The notes below the pieces were generated by a model. It was not told where the DNA came from and did no database searches. It saw nothing but the letters and a program-made list of their open reading frames with translations. Shown here one piece after another: positions 35,970 through 45,111 of a stretch of 64,000 nucleotides of DNA. The DNA is from an uncultured Ruminococcus sp. Its GTDB lineage: Bacteria; Bacillota; Clostridia; Oscillospirales; Acutalibacteraceae. The DNA lies in the NCBI GenBank assembly GCA_910585865.1, contig CAJUGO010000001.1, positions 62,001 to 126,000 on the forward strand, given 5' to 3'. Each line of letters opens with the position of its first letter. The first letter of the stretch is position 1. Position numbers and translations under genes: made by a program.

Positions 35970-36016
35970 ACCCCATAGAGCAAAAATCTGAAAAATATCA
36001 GTATGCTCTATGGGGT
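35970..36016 (+). terminator. Terminator between convergent exporter and CDF genes
   Basis: ACCCCATAGAGCA at 35970-35982 pairs with TGCTCTATGGGGT at 36004-36016, and CTGA/TCAG forms a smaller hairpin in the loop. T-runs on both sides are modest, so it probably serves both strands. Confidence 0.75.
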
Positions 36017-36032
36017 CTAAATTTTCACTGAA

Positions 36033-37217
36033 TTAATCAGTAAAAGATTTTTCTATGTGCATAACCGGAATTAATGTCGGATCAAGTTCATTGACCTTTT
36101 GACTCACAAGTTCCCTTACAATGTTATTATTAAATCTAAACTTATATGGCACTACTAAATCAAAGACTACATTTGTATGTGTTTCACCTTTTACTACTCT
36201 AAAATCATGAATGGAAAGATTTTCATCAACTTCCGCAACTTTTTCTGCAATATTATATTTAAGTTCATTTACATATCTGTCATTTAAAGCAATAGGATCC
36301 ATGTGAATTGTCGCAAGACAGTTATATTTGCGCTCAAGTGTTTTCTCAACCAAATCTATTGCATCATGAGCTTTTATAATATCCTGGTCACACGGCACCT
36401 CCGCGTGAAGTGAAATAATACGACGTCCGGGACCGTAATCATGAACAATTAAGTCGTGGATTCCGACTACCATTTCATCATTCAAAACCGTTTCTCTTAT
36501 TCCGTCAACAAATTCTGCATCGGGGGCATTGCCTAGTAAGGGCGAAAGACTTTCTCTGAACGTACTTATACCCGTAAAAATAATAAATATTGCAACTGCA
36601 ATGCCGAGCCAGCCGTCAATATTAATTTCTGTATAGTACGAAATTCCCAATCCCATAATAACAACCGTTGTTGCAATACAGTCAGTCAATGAATCAAGTG
36701 CTGTTGCCCTTAATGCAGAAGAATTAATTTTTTTGTATAATGACTTATTAAAAAAGAACATCCATAGTTTTACAGCAACTGAAATGATTAATATGCATAA
36801 TGAAAATGCACTTATTTCCGTGTCACTTTCAGGTTTAACTATTTTTTCCGCCGAACTTTTTATAAGCTCTATTCCCACAAGCAAAATAACAACAGATATT
36901 CCCAATCCCGCCACATACTCATATCTTCCATGACCAAACGGGTGCTCTTTATCAGCAGGACGTCCTGCAAGCTTAAATCCCAGAAATGTTACAACTGAGC
37001 TTCCTGCATCGGATAAATTATTAAAAGCGTCTGCAATAACAGAAACTGAAGCAGAAAAAATACCAGCGATAAGTTTTGCGCCGAAAAGACATAAATTTAA
37101 AAATATTCCTACTGCTCCCGACATATTTCCGTATCCTGCCCGTACATCAGGATTATCAAATTCATTACTATTCTTTACAAACAACTTTGTAAGCAACTTT
37201 GTCAATACAATACTCAC
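36033..37217 (-). CDS. Cation diffusion facilitator transporter, Mn2+-type motifs
   Basis: 394 residues. Six membrane helices occupy roughly 30-220, and a cytoplasmic metal-binding domain follows, longer than in YiiP. The metal-site motif of helix 2 is N66-x3-D70 (AFNNLSDAGSS) and that of helix 5 is D175-x3-D179 (DSLTDCIAT); the HPFGHGRYEY loop is also present. Asn/Asp and Asp/Asp at these sites are typical of Mn2+-exporting CDF members rather than the His-containing zinc type. It is the second gene of a run with the YitT-family gene, 26 bases apart. Confidence 0.88.
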   Translation of the reverse strand: MSIVLTKLLTKLFVKNSNEFDNPDVRAGYGNMSGAVGIFLNLCLFGAKLIAGIFSASVSVIADAFNNLSDAGSSVVTFLGFKLAGRPADKEHPFGHGRYEYVAGLGISVVILLVGIELIKSSAEKIVKPESDTEISAFSLCILIISVAVKLWMFFFNKSLYKKINSSALRATALDSLTDCIATTVVIMGLGISYYTEINIDGWLGIAVAIFIIFTGISTFRESLSPLLGNAPDAEFVDGIRETVLNDEMVVGIHDLIVHDYGPGRRIISLHAEVPCDQDIIKAHDAIDLVEKTLERKYNCLATIHMDPIALNDRYVNELKYNIAEKVAEVDENLSIHDFRVVKGETHTNVVFDLVVPYKFRFNNNIVRELVSQKVNELDPTLIPVMHIEKSFTD

Positions 37218-37243
37218 TCCCGTTAAATGAAATTATATTGGTA

Positions 37244-38122
37244 TTATTTGTCGTATCGGCTATATACATCAGCTACTTCGCTGATTGATATGTATGCTTT
37301 TTTGTCTATTTCACGAATTATATCTTTCATTTTACCAATCTGAAATCTGTTAACAACAAAATATATCATTGACTTTTCTTTGCCGGAATATCCTCCCTGC
37401 ACTTTCATCATAGTAACACCGCTTTTAAATGCATCAGACAAAGCCTTGCATACTTCATCTGCATGATTAGTAATTATTACAGCAGCTTTTGCCCTGTCAA
37501 AACCTTCTACTATATAGTCTATTGTTTTTAATGCGGCAAAATATGTTACAATAGAATACAATGGCAAAATCCAGCTTTGGATTAATATTCCGCATATTAT
37601 ATACAATGCAATGTTATAAAACATTACAAATGCACCTACCGAAACGCCGATTTTTTTTGCAAAAATTACCGCCATAACCTCTATTCCATCCATTGCCCCT
37701 CCAAATTTTATAGCAAGGCCGCTTCCTGCACCAGATATAACTCCGCCAAAAAGCGCACACAAAAGCAGATCTGTTCCCGCAAGCGGTGATGCCATACTTA
37801 CATCTACAGGCAATACGTCAGTAATCAGCCATGCACCTATGGAATAAACAGCAACAGTATATATTGCATAAAAGGTAAACTTCCTTCCCTGCTTTCTTAA
37901 TCCTATTATAAATAGAGGCAGATTAAACAGTACCAAAAATACCGATAATGACAAATAATCCGGTGTAATCTGAGAAACAAGCATTGATGTTCCGGAGATT
38001 CCGCTGTCATACAGCTTTACAGGATTAAGAAATACAGTTATGCCAAAAGCATTGATTATACCTGCAAGTGTCAAAAAGAACATGTTTCTCAGTCGTATTT
38101 TGCTGCGTATTTTTTTGATCAA
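37244..38122 (-). CDS. YitT-family membrane protein (DUF161 plus DUF2179)
   Basis: 292 residues. Five or six membrane segments in the first 190 residues include GITVFLNPVKLYDSGISGTSMLV and SGAGSGLAIKFGGAMDGIEVMAVI, which are typical YitT sequences; the last 90 residues form the soluble DUF2179 domain (GVTMMKVQGGYSGKEKSMIYFVVNRFQIGKMKDIIREID). The family is common and multi-copy in Firmicutes; function unknown. Its ATG follows AAAGGAG, and it leads the CDF transporter gene. Confidence 0.92.
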   Translation of the reverse strand: MIKKIRSKIRLRNMFFLTLAGIINAFGITVFLNPVKLYDSGISGTSMLVSQITPDYLSLSVFLVLFNLPLFIIGLRKQGRKFTFYAIYTVAVYSIGAWLITDVLPVDVSMASPLAGTDLLLCALFGGVISGAGSGLAIKFGGAMDGIEVMAVIFAKKIGVSVGAFVMFYNIALYIICGILIQSWILPLYSIVTYFAALKTIDYIVEGFDRAKAAVIITNHADEVCKALSDAFKSGVTMMKVQGGYSGKEKSMIYFVVNRFQIGKMKDIIREIDKKAYISISEVADVYSRYDK

Positions 38123-38208
38123 TGATTTTACTCCTTTCTATACCACATAATAATATAATAGCATTTATTTATTAAATACGCAACTTTTACTATATGAATT
38201 AAATATAG

Positions 38209-38241
38209 AAAATCACCAACCGTGCTCCGGTTGGTGATTTT
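38209..38241 (-). terminator. Intrinsic terminator of the EF-G-like gene
   Basis: The 14-base arms at 38209-38222 and 38228-38241 pair perfectly (cores CACCAACCG and CGGTTGGTG) around TGCTC. It lies 20 bases past the stop of the minus-strand gene at 38262. Confidence 0.88.
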
Positions 38242-38261
38242 AATAATAACTCTATATTATT

Positions 38262-40334
38262 TTATTCAGACATTTCGGCTTTTGCCTTTTCAATAATCTT
38301 TTGGGCAACATTTGCAGGAGTATCCTCATAACGCACAAAATTAAATTCAAATGATCCTCTGCCCTGTGTTATCTGTCGGATAAAAGTTGAAAAATCGCTC
38401 ATCTCTGCCATCGGCACTTCCGCTTCTACAATCTGAGTTCCGTTTTCAGCAGGTACCATGCCAAGCACTCTTCCTCTGCGCTTATTGACTTCACCCATAA
38501 CGTCTCCCATATTTGAATCGGGAACATAAGCTCTTAGGCTTCCAATAGGTTCCAGAAGAGTCGGAGAAGCATTCGGAATACCGTTTTTATAAGCCAGACT
38601 TGCCGCAGTCTTAAAGGACATTTCAGACGAATCAACCGGGTGATATGATCCGTCATAGAGAGTAGCTTTAATTCCTACCATAGGATATCCGGCAAGCACA
38701 CCCTTCTTTATTGAATCTTGCAGACCTTTTTCAACAGCAGGGAAAAAGTTTTTGGGAACTGCACCGCCCACAACACGCTCAGCAAATTCAAGTCCGTCAA
38801 TATCAGCAGGTTCAAACTCAATCCATACATCGCCAAACTGACCGTGACCGCCTGACTGCTTTTTGTATCTGCCCTGAGCTGATACCTTTTTGCGGATAGT
38901 TTCCCTATATGCTATTTTTTGCTTTTGCAAAGAAGCTTCAACATTATATTTTGATTTCAGTCTTGAAATTACTACATCAAGATGCTGTTCGCCAAGACCT
39001 GAAAGAAGCATTTCATGTGTCTCATGATTTGTTATTAACTTAATTGTCGGATCCTCATCAGAAAGCTTTGCAAGCCCCTGAGCAACCTTATCTTCATCAC
39101 CTTTCTTAGCAGGATAAACAGCCATTGTATATGATGAAACAGGATAATCAACAGAGTCAAGCACAACCTTCCTCAGCGGCGAACAAAGCGTATCGCCAGT
39201 TTTTGTTGACACAAGCTTTGGAATTGCTCCGATATCACCTGCACCTATATACTCTGCATCACTCTGCTTCTTGCCGCATACGGTAAGCACCTTTGTAATC
39301 CTTTCCTGGGTTCCTGTACGCATATTAATAAGCGGTGTTTCGGGACTTACTTTACCTGAAACCACTTTGACATATGATAACCTGCCTATAAATGGATCAG
39401 CAACAGTTTTAAATACAATTGCAGCTGCTGCACCGCTTTCATTTACCGAAACCTCTACAGGTTCTCCGTCAAGGTCAACACCTATTTCTTCGCTCTTATC
39501 GGCAGCTGAAGGTGCCAGCCATGTAAGACTGTTTAGAAGCTGGTCAATTGCAAATGTATTGTGAGCATCTCCGCAAAAAACAGGACATATTGTACCGTCT
39601 TTAACACCTTTGCTGACTCCCAATATAATTTCTTCGGGAGTAAATTCCTCTCCCATAATAAATTTATCAAGCAGTTCCTCACTCGTTTCTGCAACAGCCT
39701 CTTTAATTGCTTCACGCAATCCCTCAAGTCTGTCGCCCATATCAGGCAATCCGGTCTGTTTAACAGTTCCGTCTGTACTGTATTCATAAGCCTTATAATC
39801 AAACAGGTTTACATAAGTATTAGCCTGACCATCAACAATATAAGGAACCACAACAGGGCATACTGAAGGTCCGAAAGTAGCTTTTAAACTTTCAAACACA
39901 CGATAGAACCGAGCACTTTCATCACAAAGACCGTTTACAAAGAATACCTTTGTAAGACCTTGCTTAGTGGCTGCCGCAACTGCCTTTTCAGTTCCGACAT
40001 TTACACCGTCCTTACCAGATACAACTATCAATGCAGTATCAGCTGCACGCATGCCCTCTGCCACACCGCCTGCGAAGTCAAAAAGTCCCGGTGTATCAAT
40101 GAGATTAATTTTTGTATTTTTCCATTCAACAGGTGCAACTGCAGTCATAATTGATGTCTGTCTTTTTATTTCCTCACTGTCAAAGTCAAGAATCGTGCTG
40201 CCGTCTGAAACCTTGCCCAAACGTTCACTTACTTTTGAAAGATATAAAATTGACTCTGCAACAGAAGTCTTTCCGCACCCGCTGTGACCTGCCAGAGCAA
40301 TATTTAATATTTTTTTTGCATCATACTGTTTCAA
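38262..40334 (-). CDS. Elongation factor G paralogue with altered GTPase motifs
   Basis: 690 residues with the EF-G domain order. The G1 loop is AGHSGCGKTS at 15-24 in place of the usual AHIDAGKTT form. Switch 2 reads DTPGLFDF with Leu84 at the position of the catalytic His of EF-G, and the base-recognition motif NKxD is replaced by NGLCD at 134-138. Domains III-V are conserved (VSYPVSSYTMAV, GLGEQHLDVVISRLK, SGGHGQFGDVW, YPMVGIKATLYDGSYHPVDSS). It therefore matches the EF-G-like paralogues of Firmicutes rather than the main translocase, and may bind GTP but hydrolyse it poorly. Single gene; role not known. Confidence 0.88.
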   Translation of the reverse strand: MKQYDAKKILNIALAGHSGCGKTSVAESILYLSKVSERLGKVSDGSTILDFDSEEIKRQTSIMTAVAPVEWKNTKINLIDTPGLFDFAGGVAEGMRAADTALIVVSGKDGVNVGTEKAVAAATKQGLTKVFFVNGLCDESARFYRVFESLKATFGPSVCPVVVPYIVDGQANTYVNLFDYKAYEYSTDGTVKQTGLPDMGDRLEGLREAIKEAVAETSEELLDKFIMGEEFTPEEIILGVSKGVKDGTICPVFCGDAHNTFAIDQLLNSLTWLAPSAADKSEEIGVDLDGEPVEVSVNESGAAAAIVFKTVADPFIGRLSYVKVVSGKVSPETPLINMRTGTQERITKVLTVCGKKQSDAEYIGAGDIGAIPKLVSTKTGDTLCSPLRKVVLDSVDYPVSSYTMAVYPAKKGDEDKVAQGLAKLSDEDPTIKLITNHETHEMLLSGLGEQHLDVVISRLKSKYNVEASLQKQKIAYRETIRKKVSAQGRYKKQSGGHGQFGDVWIEFEPADIDGLEFAERVVGGAVPKNFFPAVEKGLQDSIKKGVLAGYPMVGIKATLYDGSYHPVDSSEMSFKTAASLAYKNGIPNASPTLLEPIGSLRAYVPDSNMGDVMGEVNKRRGRVLGMVPAENGTQIVEAEVPMAEMSDFSTFIRQITQGRGSFEFNFVRYEDTPANVAQKIIEKAKAEMSE

Positions 40335-40359
40335 AAAAGAAGACCCCTTTCGTTAAACC

Positions 40360-40499
40360 AGGGCGTATCTGAAAAGTGTCGATATGTTTAAAACGGAAGA
40401 TTTTTTATCAGAAAAGGTGTATTGTAAATTAATCACAAAATTGTAATTGCCAAAAAACATCCGTTTTGGGACGTGTTAGATACCTTTCAGATACGCCCT
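40360..40499. mobile_element. MITE-like element 1, 140 bases
   Basis: Perfect 15-base terminal inverted repeats (AGGGCGTATCTGAAA at 40360-40374 and its complement at 40485-40499), extended imperfectly to about 45 bases: both sides also carry AAAACGGA followed by T-rich sequence. No coding capacity and no obvious target-site duplication. Its ends match those of the element at 47345-47506. Confidence 0.75.
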
Positions 40500-40608
40500 A
40501 AAATTAAATTTATTTTTATCGCCAAAATTAAGCATTTATATCAATTAAGTCTAAATAATTATAACATATTTGTATATATTATACAACCAAAATAAAGTAA
40601 AATAAAAA

Positions 40609-40644
40609 AATTCACCCTTTGCCCAATAGGACAAAGGGTGAATT
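40609..40644 (-). terminator. Intrinsic terminator of ilvD
   Basis: AATTCACCCTTTG at 40609-40621 pairs with CAAAGGGTGAATT at 40632-40644; on the minus strand TTTTTTTATTTT follows. Confidence 0.92.
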
Positions 40645-40742
40645 GTGCATATTGCTTTATTTATTTATTTATCGTGGTAAAACAAATAAATATAAATATA
40701 TATATTTGTGCAAAATAACCGTTATATTAAACTTATTTAATT

Positions 40743-42401
40743 TTAATCAAGAACAGCACCCTGTGCACCGGATGTAACAAGCTTTGCATAGCGTGCAAGA
40801 TAACCTGTTGTAATTCTCGGCTGACGCGGAGTCCAAGCTGCTTTACGCTTTGCAAGCTCTTCATCTGAAACAAGTACATTAATCGTATTAGAAGGAATAT
40901 CAATTTCAATTGTATCGCCTTCCTCAACAAGAGCAATCGGACCGCCTACAGCAGCTTCAGGAGAAACATGGCCGATAGCCGCACCTCTTGTAGCACCTGA
41001 GAAACGACCGTCTGTAATAAGCGCAACACAATTGCCAAGACCGCTTCCCATAATAGCAGAGGTAGGATTGAGCATTTCTCTCATTCCGGGACCGCCCTTA
41101 GGACCTTCGTACCTGATAACCACAACATCACCGTCATTAATTTTTCCCTCATAAATTGCGTTCAGGGCATCCTCTTCACAGTCAAACACTCTTGCACTGC
41201 CCTTGTGACACATCATTTCCTCTGCAACAGCACTTCTCTTAACTACACATCCGTCAGGAGCAAGATTGCCCTTAAGAACAGCAATTCCGCCCGTTTTGCT
41301 GTATGGATTTGAAACAGGTCTGATAATATCGGTATTTGTAATTTCACAACCTTCAATGTTTTCGCCTACAGTCTTGCCTGTACATGTAAGTGCAGACGTA
41401 TTTATAAGACCAAGCTTAGTAAGTTCATTCATTACCGCATAAATTCCGCCTGCTTCGTCAAGTTCTTCTATAAAATGTTCTCCTGCAGGAGCAAGGTGAC
41501 AAAGATTAGGAGTTTTGGCAGAAATATTATTTGCAATTTCAAGCTGAAGGTCAATGCCGCACTCGTGGGCAATAGCAGGAAGATGAAGCATTGTATTTGT
41601 TGAACAGCCGAGTGCCATATCAACTGTCAGAGCATTTTCAAAAGCCTGCTCGGTCATAATATCACGAGGACGGATATTCTTTTCTACAAGCTCCATAATC
41701 TTCATACCTGCGTGCTTTGCAAGCATAAGGCGACGGGAATAAACGGCAGGAATTGTTCCGTTGCCCTGCAAACCCATACCTATAACCTCAGTAAGACAGT
41801 TCATACTGTTTGCCGTAAACATACCGGAACATGAACCGCAGGTAGGACAAGCATTTGTTTCATATTCTGCAAGCTTTTTATCGTCTATTTCCCCAACCTT
41901 ATAGCGGGAAACTGCTTCTGAAACAGTTGAATAGCTAATCTTTTTGCCGTCAACATGGCCTGCAAGCATAGGACCGCCGCTGACAAAAACAGTCGGAATA
42001 TTAAGTCTTGCAGCCGCCATAAGCAAACCGGGAACATTTTTATCACAGTTAGGAACCATTACAAGACCGTCAAAAGCGTGAGCCTTTGTCATAGCTTCAG
42101 TCGAATCGGCAATAAGCTCACGGGTAACCAGTGAATACTTCATACCTTCGTGTCCCATTGCAATACCATCGCAAACTGCAATTGCAGGAAAAACAATAGG
42201 CACGCCGCCAGCTAGAGCAACTCCCATTTTAACTGCTTCAACAACCTTGTCGATATTCATATGACCGGGAACAATATCATTTTTTGAACTAACTATACCG
42301 ATTAACGGTTTTTTAATTTCTTCATCTGTAAGACCAAGCGCATGGAGAAGTGTACGCTGAGGAGCGGCATTAATGCCGTCTTTTAAAACTGAGCTTTTCA
42401 T
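40743..42401 (-). CDS. ilvD: Dihydroxy-acid dehydratase
   Basis: 553 residues from ATG 42401, which has AAAGGA eight bases upstream. Conserved motifs include VMVPNCDKNVPGLLMAA and ACPTCGSCSGMFTANSM, which hold the Fe-S cluster cysteines, then GCSTNTMLHLPAIA, YEGPKGGPGMREML and ITDGRFSGATRGA near the end. It dehydrates dihydroxy acids to the 2-oxo acid precursors of valine and isoleucine. The longer in-frame TTG start at 42494 would add a Leu-rich stretch but has no ribosome binding site. It stands alone with its own promoter, leader and terminator; no other ilv genes are present here. Confidence 0.96.
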   Translation of the reverse strand: MKSSVLKDGINAAPQRTLLHALGLTDEEIKKPLIGIVSSKNDIVPGHMNIDKVVEAVKMGVALAGGVPIVFPAIAVCDGIAMGHEGMKYSLVTRELIADSTEAMTKAHAFDGLVMVPNCDKNVPGLLMAAARLNIPTVFVSGGPMLAGHVDGKKISYSTVSEAVSRYKVGEIDDKKLAEYETNACPTCGSCSGMFTANSMNCLTEVIGMGLQGNGTIPAVYSRRLMLAKHAGMKIMELVEKNIRPRDIMTEQAFENALTVDMALGCSTNTMLHLPAIAHECGIDLQLEIANNISAKTPNLCHLAPAGEHFIEELDEAGGIYAVMNELTKLGLINTSALTCTGKTVGENIEGCEITNTDIIRPVSNPYSKTGGIAVLKGNLAPDGCVVKRSAVAEEMMCHKGSARVFDCEEDALNAIYEGKINDGDVVVIRYEGPKGGPGMREMLNPTSAIMGSGLGNCVALITDGRFSGATRGAAIGHVSPEAAVGGPIALVEEGDTIEIDIPSNTINVLVSDEELAKRKAAWTPRQPRITTGYLARYAKLVTSGAQGAVLD

Positions 42402-42522
42402 ATATAACATCCTTTCAAAGTTTATAAAATACAATAAAAGCAACTTAATGCTGCGCAAAATCCGGACTGACCGCTTGATATGATTCAAACCCAACTGCCC
42501 GGCTGTTTACAAGTAATTTCAC

Positions 42523-42549
42523 ATAAAGTAAAAATAGATTTTACTTTAT
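42523..42549 (-). other. Hairpin at the expected 5' end of ilvD mRNA
   Basis: ATAAAGTAAAA at 42523-42533 pairs perfectly with TTTTACTTTAT at 42539-42549. It would begin a few bases after the transcription start given by the promoter at 42563-42591. It could be a 5' stabiliser or an operator. Confidence 0.5.
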
Positions 42550-42562
42550 ATCATTAGTCTTT

Positions 42563-42591
42563 ATATTAACACAATAACCGTACAAAATCAA
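42563..42591 (-). promoter_or_regulatory. Sigma-A promoter of ilvD
   Basis: On the minus strand, TTGATT (42591-42586) and TAATAT (42568-42563) are 17 bases apart. The leader to ATG 42401 is about 155 bases. No T-box consensus was found in it. Confidence 0.65.
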
Positions 42592-42709
42592 GTATATGCT
42601 GTCTTCCGGCAAAATGCTTTAACAAATTTCAGCTCAAAAATAATAATATGTTTTATTATGGTTTTATATTATCCAATATTATGTGTTAACGGATAACATT
42701 GGCAAAACA

Positions 42710-42739
42710 AAAGGAAATACACGAGCGTGCATTTCCTTT
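42710..42739 (-). terminator. Terminator of the MMPL/heptad-repeat operon
   Basis: AAAGGAAATACACG at 42710-42723 pairs with CGTGCATTTCCTTT at 42726-42739 (inner pairs opened), followed by TTGTTTTG on the minus strand, 12 bases past the gene end. Confidence 0.8.
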
Positions 42740-42750
42740 ATATAATATTT

Positions 42751-45111
42751 TTACTTTTCAACAGAATGAGTTTTAAATATAAAATCAACCTTTCCGTCCA
42801 TATCCTTTGAAATTCCACTGTATGACTTATATCTGCCATCAACCTTTGAAATTGCTTTAAGTCTGTTTATAAGCCCCTTAACATCTCCTTCAACTGCGTT
42901 AACCAGAACATCAACACCTTCTTTTTTAAACTTTTTTAAACCGTCACACAATGTCATTGAACCTTCTTTAAGCTGATTTACCCCGTCAAGCAACACACAG
43001 CTACCGTCTTTCAGTGTTTCAGCACCGTTAAATAAAGTTTTTGTGCCGCGGCTAAGCTCATTTGTACTTGATTTCAGCTTATCTGCCCCCTGCTTTAAAG
43101 ATGATGAACCTTTCTTTAGCTGTGTGGTTCCGTTTTTTAATATCACCGCACCGTCCTTAAGCCGGCCAGCACCGTCCTTTAGCGAAGCAGATCCGCCTTT
43201 TAGAGTATATGTGCCGTTTAAAATTTGCTGTGCACCTGCTGTTGCACGGTCAACTCCCTGTGTGTATTCCAACACGCCCTGATAAAATTGACAGTAGCTG
43301 TTCAGCTGTTTTTTCAGTGAAGAAAGCGACTCTCTGCCGCCCTTAGCCTTTTCAACTCCCTGCGCAATCTGGCTTAGTATTTTCTGACTGTTCATATTAG
43401 ATTCAATGAGACTTTGAACCTGTGCCTCTGTGTTGCTTTCAATAGTTGCCTGAACGTCTGACGAACCCATTTGAGCAGAAACAGCAGCTGAAATCTGAAG
43501 CTGTAACTCATCAGGAATTTGCCCTGCTGCAACTGCCTCATCATACTGCTCAGCCGTAATATTATATCCTGCCGCAGAAATTGCATTTTCCGTTATTTGC
43601 TTTCTTACTGTTGCCTCAACAGCCGTTTTTATTACATTTCTCTGACTGTTTACCGCAACAGTTACAGTTTCAAGCGCTGTGTTGTATGCAATCTTATATG
43701 AATTTTCATTGCTAAGTGAATCAATCAGTGTATCAAGCACGCTTGCATAGTTTTTAATAGTCAGTTTATCAGCCGTAAGCCCTGCTGCTGCAATCTGAGC
43801 ATCAGCAATTGAAAGAAGCGTATTAAAAACTTGCTCTGCTCCCGAATTAAGTGTTGAACTGTTTGCCGAAATTTTATCAAGGCCGCCAGACAGTGTTAAA
43901 ACATATTCGCTTAGTTTTTCAATACCGTCATCAAGATTTACCGCGCCGTCTGAAAGTGTGCCGATTCCGTCATCAAGCGAAAATGCACCGCTTTTCAGTG
44001 TACCTGTACCATTATCAAGTGTAAGAGCGCCTTTTGCCAGCTCCACTGCACCGCCATCAAGTTTCTGTGCTCCGCTGTTTATTTTTTTCGCACCATCATA
44101 CAACTGACCAATGCCCTCAACGAGTTCTCCTGATTTGTCAAACAGAGTATTTAAACCGTCATATAGCTCAGACGAACCGTCAATAAGGCTGTCGGAGGCA
44201 GCTGTAAGCTTGTTAAGAGACTTTGTCAGCAATTTCACGGTATCATCAGTCTTTGAAAAGTCTGCTTTTCCGAATATATCATTTACCGCAAGAGTCAATG
44301 TTGCTGAAAGTTCAAAATCTTTAACATCTGCACTGATTTCGACAAAATCCGGAATCTCAAACTTATCCTTACTTATACCCATGCTTTCCATCATGCCGGG
44401 AAATGCAAATCCCGCTGCAATTATACGGTCGCCGTTGTTAATTATCTTACCGTTTGAAATTTCTACATCTGTGAATTTATCATTATCCAGAATCATTCCC
44501 GTCATCATCAGGAAAGGAACATATATTTTTTCCTCTTTCCCATTAATTTTTATCTTTTCATACTGCTTGTTTTCATAATCAAAACGAATTTTTACTCTGC
44601 CGCTTTTCCCTGCAAGCTTATCGGCATTAATTTTTTTGCCGTCCAGCATATAGCTTATCTTAAGCTGTACAGGCAATTCGCCTTTGCCGGTTCCTTGATA
44701 GTATATGTCTTTTCCCTCAGCATTCCATACATACATATTTTTTTCATCAATTGTATAACTTTCATTGCCTTTAACATTTTTAATATCTCTAAGGTTTGAT
44801 ACATCTTTTATTTGGGACTTATCTCCTGTATTCTTGATCCAGTCGCTTACAATAATTCTATTTGCTGTACCGTCAGCCTCGGCAATAACATACACTGTTT
44901 CATCTTTAAGCAGCTTTTTTCCGTTTTCTGAAGCAATGCTTTCTTCACCCGCCTGCTGAATATTTGCATTTTGCTTTAGAATATTCTTATTGTCAAATCC
45001 ACCGGAAAACGCCGCAGCGCTTACTCCGCTGCAAAGTATTGCAAGACTTAAAATACCAGAAATCACGGCTTTAGAACATTTTGGGATATTATATTTTTTC
45101 ATGTTATTCAT
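42751..45111 (-). CDS. Secreted xxxLxxG heptad-repeat protein, partner of an MMPL exporter
   Basis: 786 residues with an N-terminal signal segment (ISGILSLAILCSGVSAAAF). Residues 60-280 form a beta-rich region with an ISYMLDGKKI-type core. From about 300 to 420 and again about 640 to 730 the protein consists of seven-residue repeats with Leu and Gly at fixed places (LYDGAKKINSGAQKLDGGAV, LKDGAGRLKDGAVILKNGTT), the X-X-X-Leu-X-X-Gly heptad type seen in YhgE/Pip-like proteins. Between them lies a helical Gln/Ala-rich section. It overlaps the MMPL gene by eight bases; the two likely work together at the membrane. Confidence 0.85.
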   Translation of the reverse strand: MNNMKKYNIPKCSKAVISGILSLAILCSGVSAAAFSGGFDNKNILKQNANIQQAGEESIASENGKKLLKDETVYVIAEADGTANRIIVSDWIKNTGDKSQIKDVSNLRDIKNVKGNESYTIDEKNMYVWNAEGKDIYYQGTGKGELPVQLKISYMLDGKKINADKLAGKSGRVKIRFDYENKQYEKIKINGKEEKIYVPFLMMTGMILDNDKFTDVEISNGKIINNGDRIIAAGFAFPGMMESMGISKDKFEIPDFVEISADVKDFELSATLTLAVNDIFGKADFSKTDDTVKLLTKSLNKLTAASDSLIDGSSELYDGLNTLFDKSGELVEGIGQLYDGAKKINSGAQKLDGGAVELAKGALTLDNGTGTLKSGAFSLDDGIGTLSDGAVNLDDGIEKLSEYVLTLSGGLDKISANSSTLNSGAEQVFNTLLSIADAQIAAAGLTADKLTIKNYASVLDTLIDSLSNENSYKIAYNTALETVTVAVNSQRNVIKTAVEATVRKQITENAISAAGYNITAEQYDEAVAAGQIPDELQLQISAAVSAQMGSSDVQATIESNTEAQVQSLIESNMNSQKILSQIAQGVEKAKGGRESLSSLKKQLNSYCQFYQGVLEYTQGVDRATAGAQQILNGTYTLKGGSASLKDGAGRLKDGAVILKNGTTQLKKGSSSLKQGADKLKSSTNELSRGTKTLFNGAETLKDGSCVLLDGVNQLKEGSMTLCDGLKKFKKEGVDVLVNAVEGDVKGLINRLKAISKVDGRYKSYSGISKDMDGKVDFIFKTHSVEK

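Larger units (their letters stand above)
40335..40742. other. Gene-free stretch of 408 bases
   Basis: It contains a MITE-like element (40360-40499) inserted just upstream of the EF-G-like start, AT-rich DNA, and the ilvD terminator. No open reading frame with a ribosome binding site was seen. Confidence 0.7.

Noticed and set aside
38123..38261. Manganese (yybP-ykoY) riboswitch upstream of the YitT-CDF run
   Set aside because: The short AT-rich gap shows no paired GGGGAGUA-like elements and is too small for the aptamer.
42402..42494. Leucine-rich attenuation leader peptide for ilvD
   Set aside because: The Leu/Ile-rich stretch is in frame with ilvD without a stop codon, starts with TTG and has no ribosome binding site, so it is not a separate leader peptide.
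44111..44578. Plus-strand open frame within the heptad-repeat gene
   Set aside because: It mirrors the repeat codons of the minus-strand gene and has no independent start signals.
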